A stretch of 57,309 nucleotides of DNA from an uncultured Clostridia bacterium (GTDB lineage: Bacteria; Bacillota; Clostridia; UBA1381): NCBI GenBank assembly GCA_910579415.1, contig CAJTUY010000006.1, positions 5,026 through 62,334 of the forward strand, given 5' to 3'. The stretch's first letter is position 1, and each line of letters starts with the position of its first letter. The notes beneath the pieces were generated by a model. The model did not search any database, was not told where the DNA came from, and saw only the letters and a program-made list of their open reading frames with translations. A program made the position numbers and the translations under genes. Below, in pieces: positions 41,982 to 50,655 of the stretch.

Positions 41982-44900
41982 CTATTTTTCAGCATTTTGC
42001 AATTCTTTTATAACATAAATCAGATTACTTACCGTATTCAATATATTTTTATAATCGCCTTTCAGAGCATAGCTTACTATGGGTTTTTCGTCCGATAAAA
42101 GCTTTATTCGCTTAGGATATGTTCTGTCCAGCCCCATAATCAGATTTGCATCTATAAATTCTTCATGGAATTTCAGCAGCAAGCTGTCACCGCTTTGTGT
42201 TATTTCAAAAATACCCGCATTCTTTGCCGGCGATTTCAACGCTGCAACATCAATAATATTCTGAACAGCCTTCGGAATATCTCCGAAACGGTCTATAAGC
42301 TCATCTTCAATCTCAAACTTATCATCTTCCGTTTCAACTGCTGCAATTTTTTTATATATGTCTATCCTCTGATTATGATTTTTGATATAGATTTCGGGAA
42401 GGTAAGCGTCAATATTTATATCAACCGAAACCTCTGTTTCTTCCTCCACCTTAAGTCCCTGCGCCTCCTGCACGCTTTCTTTTAACAGCTTGCAGTACAT
42501 ATCGTAACCCACCGCATCCATATGCCCATGCTGTTCGGGTCCTAAAATATTTCCTGCTCCGCGTATTTCAAGGTCGCGCATAGCAATTTTAAAGCCTGAG
42601 CCAAACTCGGTAAATTCTTTTACGGCGCGCAGTCTTTTTGATGCAACCTCTGACAGAATTTTATCCTTGTGATACGTAAGATACGCATACGCCGCTCTGT
42701 TTGAACGTCCCACGCGTCCGCGAAGCTGATAAAGCTGCGCCAGACCCATTTTATCGGCATCCTCTATAATAATCGTATTTGCATTGGGAATATCAAGTCC
42801 GGTTTCAATTATCGTCGTGCATACGAGAACATCTGTTTTGCCGTTTACCATATCATACATAATGTCCTCAAGCTCATCTTCTTTCATTTTGCCATGTCCT
42901 ACCGCAACCGTTATGTCAGGAAACTGTGACCTTATCCATTCAGCTTTACGGTGTATTCCCTGAACACGGTTATAAAGATAAAATACCTGACCGCCTCTGG
43001 AAATCTCATTTCTGATTGCATCTGCAATTACAGCAGGATTATCCTCAAGAACATATGTCTGCACGGGATAGCGGTTTTCAGGCGGTTCTGTAAGTACGCT
43101 CATATCCCTTACACCCGTCATAGCCATATGCAGTGTGCGCGGTATTGGCGTTGCGGTCATGGTAAGTACATCCACATTTTGTTTCAATTCCTTTAACCGC
43201 TCCTTGTGAGCAACACCGAAACGCTGTTCCTCATCAATTATAAGAAGTCCCAAATCCTTAAATTCCAAATCCTTTGACAATATTCTGTGCGTACCGATTA
43301 TTATATCTATTTCACCTGTTTTAACCTGCTTTAAAATGCGTTTTTGTTCAGCCGCTGTCCTGAAACGGGACAGCATTTCAACCTTTATCGGAAAATTCTC
43401 CATACGCTTTAAAAAGGTTTCATAATGCTGCATTGCAAGTATTGTTGTAGGGCAAAGATACGCTGCCTGTTTGGAGTCACTGACTGCCTTAAATGCAGCC
43501 CTCAGGGCGACCTCCGTCTTGCCGAAACCGACATCGCCGCACAGTAGTCTGTCCATAGGCTTAGTACTTTCCATATCCGCCTTAACCTCTTCAATTGACC
43601 GAAGCTGGTCATCTGTTTCGCGATAGTCAAACGTATCCTCAAAATCACGCTGCCATATAGTATCCTCGCTGTACGCAAAACCCTTTACCCTTTCCCTTTC
43701 GGCATACAGTTCAACAAGCTTTCTTGCAAGCTCCGCCGTAGACTGTTTTACACGCTGTTTTGTCTTGCTCCAGTCGCTTCCTCCCAAACGGTTAAGCTTT
43801 AGCTTTCTGTCAGCATTTCCGACATACTTATACAACAGATTAAGCTGGTCAATAGGTATATACAATATGTCCGTACCCTGATACTGTATTTTTAAATAAT
43901 CCTTCGTCACACCGCTTACAGACATTTTCTGCGTACCCATATACTGACCTATTCCGTGCGTCTGATGTACCACATAATCGCCTGCGCTTATATCATTATA
44001 GCTTTTAATTCTGTTTGCATTTTCAACCTTACGTTTTCTTCGGCTCTTTTTAGTTTCAAATATTTCACGGTCGCTTACAAGCACAAAACCCATTTCTGGA
44101 TATTCAAAACCTTTATTAAGCTCGCCGCGTATAATAACGGTTTCACCCTTATTGAAGCTCACACCGTTGTCTTTTGGGTCAGCAAAAATAAACCTTGCCC
44201 GTATCCCCTTATCCACAAGCGTCCCTGCAAGGTTTTCACCGCGTCCGCGCGAGGTACATAAAATAACAACCGTATCCTCAAATCCTCATACAGATATTCA
44301 ATTTTTCCGTGAAACGACACGGTAGTTTTTGTAATAAAGGTTTCAAGATGCTTATACTTAAAATCTGTATTTGAATGTGACAGCGTATCAAGCGATATAA
44401 GCTTTTTTTTGCTCATATCCCCGACTGTTTCCGAATAATCACGATAAAACTGTTCTTTATTTGACGCAAGTATTCTCTTTTCCTTAAGCTCTGTAATCTG
44501 TTCGCCCTTTTCCCATTCAAACGTACGTCCGCGCTCACAAATACGCTTCGGGTCTATAATAAACACAAGGTCATTATCAGAAAAATAATCAAGAACCGAC
44601 GGGATTTTATCATATATAAACGACACATATTTATCAATTGACGGGAAGTACCTGAACTCCTTAAAGCTCTCTATATCCGCCTGTGACGTTTCAATAAATA
44701 CACTTTCATCAGTCTTTTTACACTTTGCGCTTCGTATACGTTTTTCGATTTTCTCAATTATCTCATCACGCTTTTTGTCCGTTATAACCGCTTCGCATAC
44801 AGGCGCAATATATGCAGTATCAACCTTATCCAGTGAACGCTGGGTATAGGTATCAAACTCACGTATTGAATCTGTTTCATCATCAAAAAATTCAATCCTG

Positions 44901-45460
44901 TACGGGTTCTGGCTATCCGGTGGAAATATATCCAGTATTCCGCCACGAAGCGCAAATTGTCCCGCGCCCTCTACGCTGTCCTCACGCGAGTAACCCATTA
45001 CGATAAGCTGCTCCGTAAGCGCAACAAGGTCAAAACGTCTGCCAACCTCAAATTCAACGCTCATATCCAGAAGTGTTTTTTTGTCAAGGGTATACTGCAA
45101 AACAGCGTCAAGACTTGTAACAACAATATAATTTCCGCCCGAAGCAAGCTTCTGTATTACAGAAATTCTCGTATGCTCATTCTGATGTCCTGAAGTTTCT
45201 ATGTTGTAAAATACATATTCCTTTGCAGGAAAATACAGCACATTTTCACTGTAAATTTCCATATCGCCAAAGAGCTTACGCGCTTCCATGTCGCTGTAAC
45301 ACACAACAAGCGCGCCCGACTTATTTTCACGGCTGAGCGCGTAAATAAGCTGACTGTGCGCCGTTTCAACTATACCTGCCACCGAAACAGGGGTATTATT
45401 CAGATTTTCAACAATGCCTTTATAAGGCTTATAATCCTGTAAAATATCAGAAAAATTCAT
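41982..45460 (-). pseudogene. mfd: Transcription-repair coupling factor Mfd, disrupted by a frameshift
   Basis: Two adjacent frames together make a near-complete Mfd of about 1,150 residues. The first (from ATG 45460, after GGAGAGG) carries the UvrB-like N-terminal domains up to SFHGKIEYLYED. The second, in another frame, resumes EDTVVILCTSRGRGENLAG, then the RNA polymerase-interacting domain (SAGDYVVHQTHGIG) and the helicase motifs CGDVGFGKTEVA, IIDEEQRFGV, RGRVGRS. The break lies at 44274-44287 where GAGGAT is repeated 8 bases apart. About 7 residues expected between the parts are missing, which suggests a small deletion of 3n+1 bases. It could be a sequencing error; if real, the strain lacks a full Mfd. 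Confidence 0.85.
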
Positions 45461-45471
45461 TTTCCTCTCCA

Positions 45472-46038
45472 CTATTTAGCGTTATACTTATTCATGGCGC
45501 TATCTGCGCCGTTTTTGATTATTTCACTTACCGAACGTTCTGCCTTTTTAATGGCGTCCTCCATCACAGGTATTTCATCCTTTGTAAAGTGTCCTAGTAC
45601 AAAATCAGCAAGGTCATAATCCTCATGCTTCGGCGCTCCCACACCCATTTTAACACGGGGAAATGCATCGGAATTAAGGCGGTATATTATAGACTTAAGC
45701 CCATTATGTCCGCCTGCGCTCCCCTTTTTCCTTACACGTATTCTTCCCGTATCAAGAGAAATATCATCATTTATTACAATTATATTTTCAGGAGGTATTT
45801 TGTAGAACTTCGCCATTTCCGCTACGCTGTCGCCGCTTAAGTTCATATATGTCTGCGGTTTCACAAGGTATACCCTTTCACCGCCGATTGTACATTCTCC
45901 GTATACAGCCTTAAATTTGAGTTTAGTCATACGCGCGCCGTATTTTTCCGCTATATAGTCAATTGTGTGAAAACCTATGTTGTGACGCGTCATATCATAC
46001 TGTTTTCCCGGATTTCCGAGTCCGACTATAAGATACAT
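45472..46038 (-). CDS. pth: Peptidyl-tRNA hydrolase
   Basis: 188 residues from the ATG at 46038, the usual length. It begins MYLIVGLGNPGKQYDMTRHN with Asn9 and the catalytic His19; MNLSGDSVAEMAKFY and VINDDISLDTGRIRVRKKGSAGGHNG-type segments (abridged) follow, with the C-terminal helices. GGAAGGAG lies 9 bases before this ATG. The frame stays open 45 codons further upstream but there it runs through a terminator hairpin. Enzyme role: recycles peptidyl-tRNA that falls off ribosomes. It is followed by mfd with its stop inside the mfd ribosome binding region. Confidence 0.95.
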   Translation of the reverse strand: MYLIVGLGNPGKQYDMTRHNIGFHTIDYIAEKYGARMTKLKFKAVYGECTIGGERVYLVKPQTYMNLSGDSVAEMAKFYKIPPENIIVINDDISLDTGRIRVRKKGSAGGHNGLKSIIYRLNSDAFPRVKMGVGAPKHEDYDLADFVLGHFTKDEIPVMEDAIKKAERSVSEIIKNGADSAMNKYNAK

Positions 46039-46064
46039 GGGCATTATCTCCTTCCAACGCTGAC

Positions 46065-46084
46065 ACAAACCGCAAGCAGTTTGT
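46065..46084. promoter_or_regulatory. Inverted repeat upstream of pth
   Basis: The 20-base sequence consists of ACAAACTGC and GCGGTTTGT arms on the minus strand, 9 bp with one G-T pair and a 2-base centre. It lies about 27 bases before the pth start. Operator or RNA hairpin, not assignable. Confidence 0.35.
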
Positions 46085-46124
46085 CCGCTGCAGCTCTCAA
46101 GCGAATTGTTGTCCTCTTTGCGTG

Positions 46125-46152
46125 TAAAAAAGGCAGATTTTTTTATCTGCCC
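46125..46152 (-). terminator. Terminator after glmU (or attenuator before pth)
   Basis: The stem GGCAGAT / ATCTGCC with a 6-A loop is followed by TTTTTT on the minus strand, 41 bases after the glmU stop. I see no clear promoter between it and pth, so some read-through may feed pth-mfd. Confidence 0.8.
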
Positions 46153-46192
46153 CAAAACTTTTTTTAACATACTTATCAACTCTCTGTATATT

Positions 46193-47560
46193 TTATTCAG
46201 CCTTTCTTTTATCCTTCCAGCCTTGTTTGTTTACCTGTCTTGCTCTCGCAATTGACAAATTATCCTCCGGAATATCATCCGTAATTGTCGAGCCTGCTGC
46301 AATGTATGCGCCGTCCCCGACATTTACTGGTGAAACAAGATTTGTATTACAGCCGATAAAGCAGTTATCACCGATTGTAGTTCTGTGCTTTTTCTTACCG
46401 TCATAATTTACGGTAACAGTTCCGCAGCCAAAGTTTACACCCTTTCCAACATCGCTGTCACCAATATATGTAAGATGAGAAATTTTTGTTCCGTCTCCTA
46501 TTGCCGAATTTTTAAGTTCAACAAAATCTCCAACCTTAACATCACTGCCTACTGTACAGTCGGGTCTTATATATGCAAACGGTCCGACATGCGTTCCACT
46601 TCCTACGTGTGATTTTATTATTACTGAACTTAAAATATCCACATTATCATCTATCATCGCTTCCTGAAGCATGCTTCCCGAACCGATTACACAGCCTGAA
46701 CTGATTTTTGTACCGCTTTTTATTGTTACATTCGGGCAAATCTCGGTATCACTGCCGATTTCCACACCATCTTCAATATAAATGCTTTCAGGGATACGCA
46801 TGGTAACGCCATTTCTCATATGCGCCTTATTTATTCTCATCCGCATAATTGCCTCTGCCTCACTAAGCTGAACACGGTCGTTTATACCGCTTATCTCATA
46901 ATTATCCTCAATCGCGTAACCGCCTACTTTTTTACCTGCATTAAGCAATATTTCAAGCGTATCGGTAAGGTAGTATTCTCCCTGCGCATTATTCGGTGTA
47001 AGCTTTTCAAGCGCATACACGAGCGACTGCGCGTCAAATACATACATTCCCGAATTAACTTCCCTGATTTGTTTTTCCGCATCTGTCGCGTCCTTTTGCT
47101 CCACAATTTTAAGTACGCCGCCGTTACTGCCCCGCACAATTCTGCCATAGCCTGTCGCATCGGGAAGTACGGCTGTAATAACAGTCGCCTGCTCACAGTG
47201 TTCCTTATGGTATGCCACTGCTTTCTGAATTGTTTCTGCTTTTATAAGCGGTGTATCGCCGTTTAAAATCACAACGCTTCCTTTTACATTCTTTATAAAA
47301 TCAGCCGCCTGCATCACTGCATGACCTGTTCCTTTTTGCTCCGACTGCACTGCATATTCGCACATACCGCCGAGTACCTCACGTACTGTTTCCGCCTTAT
47401 GACCGATAACAGCGCATACATCGTCTGCACCGGCTGCTTTAGATGCGTCAATAACCCATTTACACAGCGGCTTTCCGCATATCTCGTGAAGCACCTTAGG
47501 CTTCTCGGATTTCATTCTCGTACCCATGCCTGCGGCTAATATTACACTTGAAAAACTCAT
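46193..47560 (-). CDS. glmU: Bifunctional UDP-GlcNAc pyrophosphorylase / glucosamine-1-phosphate acetyltransferase
   Basis: 455 residues, standard. N-terminal uridyltransferase: LAAGMGTRMKSEKPKVLHEI, then GTGHAVMQA and NGDTPLI. The C-terminal left-handed beta helix (hexapeptide repeats from about 250) carries the acetyltransferase with the catalytic region HRTTIGDNCFIGCNTNLVSPV. It makes UDP-GlcNAc, substrate for peptidoglycan and for TagO/WecB of the neighbouring operon. Its ATG overlaps the ribF stop (ATGA). It is the last gene of the rimP-nusA-infB operon. Confidence 0.96.
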   Translation of the reverse strand: MSFSSVILAAGMGTRMKSEKPKVLHEICGKPLCKWVIDASKAAGADDVCAVIGHKAETVREVLGGMCEYAVQSEQKGTGHAVMQAADFIKNVKGSVVILNGDTPLIKAETIQKAVAYHKEHCEQATVITAVLPDATGYGRIVRGSNGGVLKIVEQKDATDAEKQIREVNSGMYVFDAQSLVYALEKLTPNNAQGEYYLTDTLEILLNAGKKVGGYAIEDNYEISGINDRVQLSEAEAIMRMRINKAHMRNGVTMRIPESIYIEDGVEIGSDTEICPNVTIKSGTKISSGCVIGSGSMLQEAMIDDNVDILSSVIIKSHVGSGTHVGPFAYIRPDCTVGSDVKVGDFVELKNSAIGDGTKISHLTYIGDSDVGKGVNFGCGTVTVNYDGKKKHRTTIGDNCFIGCNTNLVSPVNVGDGAYIAAGSTITDDIPEDNLSIARARQVNKQGWKDKRKAE

Positions 47561-48465
47561 ATTTCAACCTCCATATTTTTAACCGTTTCAATATCTTTAT
47601 TTATCTGTTCAACCAGCTTTTCCACGCTGTCAAATTTTATTGTATCACGCAAACGCTTTAAAAAGCATACTCTGACATATTCATTGTAAATATCTCCTGA
47701 AAAATCAAGAATATGACTTTCTATTGTTCTCTCCTTCGCGTTAAACGTAGGATTTTTTCCTATATTTACAACGCTCCTGTATCCGCGTTCCCCGACATAT
47801 GTAATACCTGCATAGACACCGTCGCACGGAAGCGCCATATTATCATCATACTCGATATTGGCTGTTCGCACGCCCATTTTTCTGCCGTTCTGCTTACCCT
47901 GTTCAACCTTACCTTCAATGCAGTATTCACGTCCGAGAAAACGCTGCGCGCTCTCCATATTTCCTGTCTTTACAAGATGTCTTATATATGTACTCGCTAC
48001 TATTTTCCCGTCAATTTTCACTGCATCGGTAACAAAAACCTCAAACCCGTACTTTTCGCCGAATTGTCTGAGCATATTAACATCGCCCTGTGCCTTGTGT
48101 CCGAAGCTGTAATCATAACCGACGCAAACTGCCTTTACATGAAGCTTATTCACAAGGTATTCTATAAATTCCAAAGGACTTTTCTGCATAAATTCCTTGT
48201 CGAACCGTTCCATATACACAAAATCCAAATTTTCGTTTTCCAGCAGTTCAAGCTTCAGGCGGTTTGGAGTTATCAGGTCAATTTTACCCTGTGTAAGTTC
48301 TTTTGTATTTTCATCAAACAGTAAAATTCCGCTTTTAAGACTATGTTCCTTTGCATATTGTATTCCGCTTCGTATAATTGTCATGTGGGCAACGTGAAGC
48401 CCGTCAAAGTTACCGAGCGCAACTACCGTACCGTCATAACCGGCTTGGTTTCTTATTACCTCCAT
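47557..48465 (-). CDS. ribF: Bifunctional riboflavin kinase / FAD synthetase
   Basis: 302 residues from the ATG at 48465, eight bases after GGAGGGG; an in-frame GTG three bases earlier is less likely. N-terminal FAD synthetase: VALGNFDGLHVAH (the HxGH-like site), then VVASTYIRHLVKTGNMESA, followed by the riboflavin kinase domain with GVRTANIEY (a variant of the usual PTAN) and GVYAGI. It makes FMN and FAD. It lies between truB and glmU. Confidence 0.94.
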   Translation of the reverse strand: MEVIRNQAGYDGTVVALGNFDGLHVAHMTIIRSGIQYAKEHSLKSGILLFDENTKELTQGKIDLITPNRLKLELLENENLDFVYMERFDKEFMQKSPLEFIEYLVNKLHVKAVCVGYDYSFGHKAQGDVNMLRQFGEKYGFEVFVTDAVKIDGKIVASTYIRHLVKTGNMESAQRFLGREYCIEGKVEQGKQNGRKMGVRTANIEYDDNMALPCDGVYAGITYVGERGYRSVVNIGKNPTFNAKERTIESHILDFSGDIYNEYVRVCFLKRLRDTIKFDSVEKLVEQINKDIETVKNMEVEI

Positions 48466-48483
48466 CACGTTCCCCTCCTTATT

Positions 48484-49344
48484 TTAGTTCCAGAATGACT
48501 TTAAAAGCGTTAATCTTCCGTCTTTTATTTCAGATATACACAAAAATCTGTCGTCCTCATCATATACGCGATAGGTTTGTCCTTCAATACCCCTTGTATA
48601 TGTCATTCTGACACCGTTCACAACACTTTTAACCTGTTTTTCGTTAAGGACTATAAACGGATATTCCATAAACATTTTATCCACCGGCAAAAGGAATTTT
48701 TCAACGCCTTCTTTTTCGAGTTCCTCAAGCGTATGACTTTTATTTATTGAAAAACAACCTGTTTTAGTTCGTCTTAACGTATTCATATAGGCGCCTGTAT
48801 TAAGTTTTTTACCTATGTCCTCACAAAGTGTTCTTATGTACGTACCCTTTGAACACGAAGCCTCTATTGTTACATGCGTACCGTTAATTTCAAGAACTTC
48901 AATTGAATTTATCGTTACGCGCCTGCTTTTACGCTCTACTTCAATTCCCTTGCGCGCAAGCTCATAGAGTTTTTTTCCGTTCTGCTTTACAGCAGAATAC
49001 ATAGGCGGTATCTGTTCAATTTCACCCTCAAACGAAGCAACTGCCTCACGTATTTCCGTTTCGGCACAGTTTACCTCACATTCTGTAAGTACGTTTCCCT
49101 CTGCGTCCTGAGTGTCGGTAGTTTTACCAAGTATCAGTTCAGCAATATACGTTTTATCGGACAACGTAAGCATATCCGCCGCCTTTGTCGCATTCCCTAC
49201 ACACACAGGCAAAACACCTGTTGCCATAGGGTCAAGCGTACCTGTGTGTCCGACTTTTTTTATTCCCGTAAGACGTCTTACCTCATACACTATATCATGC
49301 GATGTACGTCCCGCAGGCTTATCTATTATAATTATACCATTCAT
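48484..49344 (-). CDS. truB: tRNA pseudouridine-55 synthase
   Basis: 286 residues. MNGIIIIDKPAGRTSHDIV at the start, catalytic Asp38 in VGHTGTLDPMATGVL, then YIAELILGKTTDTQDAEG, and RTLCEDIG further on. It makes pseudouridine at position 55 of the T loop of tRNAs. Its ATG overlaps the nrnA stop (ATGA). The C-terminal part is PUA-like. The order rbfA-nrnA-truB-ribF is the standard Firmicutes one. Confidence 0.96.
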   Translation of the reverse strand: MNGIIIIDKPAGRTSHDIVYEVRRLTGIKKVGHTGTLDPMATGVLPVCVGNATKAADMLTLSDKTYIAELILGKTTDTQDAEGNVLTECEVNCAETEIREAVASFEGEIEQIPPMYSAVKQNGKKLYELARKGIEVERKSRRVTINSIEVLEINGTHVTIEASCSKGTYIRTLCEDIGKKLNTGAYMNTLRRTKTGCFSINKSHTLEELEKEGVEKFLLPVDKMFMEYPFIVLNEKQVKSVVNGVRMTYTRGIEGQTYRVYDEDDRFLCISEIKDGRLTLLKSFWN

Positions 49345-50300
49345 TTCGCTTCCTCTAATGCTTTTTTACATTCTTTAACAACTGATTTAAGCGCTTCATC
49401 TGCCGTATTACATTTAAGTGTTGCACCTGCTGCTTTTATATGTCCGCCGCCGCCGAATTTCATAGCGACCTCCGCAACGTCTGCATCGCCGTTTGAACGC
49501 AGATTTAAACGGAAACCCGTTTCAATATGCTTTATACATACCGCAATCTCCGTACCCTCAATTCTGCGCGGAATATCCACAAGATTAGGAATATCCTCCT
49601 TATGTATCCCATATTTTTCACCGGCATTTTCATCTGTTACCACAATTTTAATTTTTCCGTCAGCATAGGACTGAATATTCTCCGTTATCTCAGCTTTAAA
49701 CCTTGCCGCCTCAAGTGTTTCACTGTCAAACAAAAGCCTTGCCGCCTCAGCATGGTCAAACCCGTATTCCAACAGTGACGCTGCGGTACGCATTGTTTTA
49801 GGTGTTACATTACTATACTTGAAACAGCCTGTATCAGAGCATATAGCCGTATACAAATCACACGCTATATCAGGATTAAGCTTAACACCCATTTTAATAA
49901 AGAGGTCAAATAAAATCTCACTTGTCGCCGCTGCCTTACCGTCAACATAATTTGCATCGGCAAAAAGGGTATTTGTAAAATGGTGGTCTATATTAACCGT
50001 ATTCCCTATTTCATTAAACATGGCTTTGCGCTCGGCAAGGCGGTCTAAATCACCGCAGTCAAGGCATACGCAAAGGTCGTGATTATGCTTTATTCCCTCG
50101 CTGTACATCACATAATCACTTCCTATAAACGACAGTCTTTCTTCAATCTTGCCACTTACGTAAATAGTTGCCTCCTTACCGATAAGCTTCATCACTTTTT
50201 TAAATGCAAAGCATGAGCCAAGCGCATCGGGGTCCTCATTTACATGAGGAAGTACCGCAACGGATTCAGCATTCATTATTTTATCAATAACAGCCTGCAT
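49341..50300 (-). CDS. nrnA: DHH-family phosphoesterase, NrnA-type nanoRNase
   Basis: 319 residues from the ATG at 50300, six bases after GGGGGA; an ATG two codons earlier touches the binding site. DHH motifs: VLPHVNEDPDALGSC (first metal site), CLDCGDLDRL, NIDHHFTN (the DHH signature), and the C-terminal DHHA1 domain with FGGGGHIKAAGATL. It degrades 2-5-base RNA fragments and may remove pAp or pGpG. It lies directly after rbfA. Confidence 0.92.
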   Translation of the reverse strand: MQAVIDKIMNAESVAVLPHVNEDPDALGSCFAFKKVMKLIGKEATIYVSGKIEERLSFIGSDYVMYSEGIKHNHDLCVCLDCGDLDRLAERKAMFNEIGNTVNIDHHFTNTLFADANYVDGKAAATSEILFDLFIKMGVKLNPDIACDLYTAICSDTGCFKYSNVTPKTMRTAASLLEYGFDHAEAARLLFDSETLEAARFKAEITENIQSYADGKIKIVVTDENAGEKYGIHKEDIPNLVDIPRRIEGTEIAVCIKHIETGFRLNLRSNGDADVAEVAMKFGGGGHIKAAGATLKCNTADEALKSVVKECKKALEEAK

Positions 50301-50313
50301 AATCATTCCCCCA

Positions 50314-50652
50314 CTATTTTTTATTCAAGTTATTTAAAAGCTTTTCTATATTTGCCCCATGCTCAATAGACGTGTCAAGCTCAAATATAAACTCAGGTGT
50401 ATATCTTAAATCAACACGCTTACCCATTTCACGGCGGATAAAGCCTGCCGCGCTTTTTAATCCCTGCATGGCTTTTGTTTTGGTTTCCTCATCTCCCATT
50501 ACGGAAATATATGCCTTTGCATATCTTAAATCATTCGTAACATTAACTGTTACAACGCTTGTCATAAGAGGTATGCGCGAGTCCTTCAGGTCACGTATAA
50601 CATTAGCCAACTCACGCTTTACCTCTTCATTGATTTTATCAATTCTTGCCAT
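50314..50652 (-). CDS. rbfA: 30S ribosome-binding factor A
   Basis: 112 residues, typical. MARIDKINEEVKRELANVI, then DPRIP-like DSRIPLMTSVVTVNVTNDLRYAKAYISV (abridged), followed by the RYTPEFIFELDTSIEHGANIEKLL end. KH-like fold binding the 5' region of 16S rRNA during 30S maturation. It starts 4 bases after the infB stop. Confidence 0.96.
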   Translation of the reverse strand: MARIDKINEEVKRELANVIRDLKDSRIPLMTSVVTVNVTNDLRYAKAYISVMGDEETKTKAMQGLKSAAGFIRREMGKRVDLRYTPEFIFELDTSIEHGANIEKLLNNLNKK

Positions 50653-50655
50653 TTT

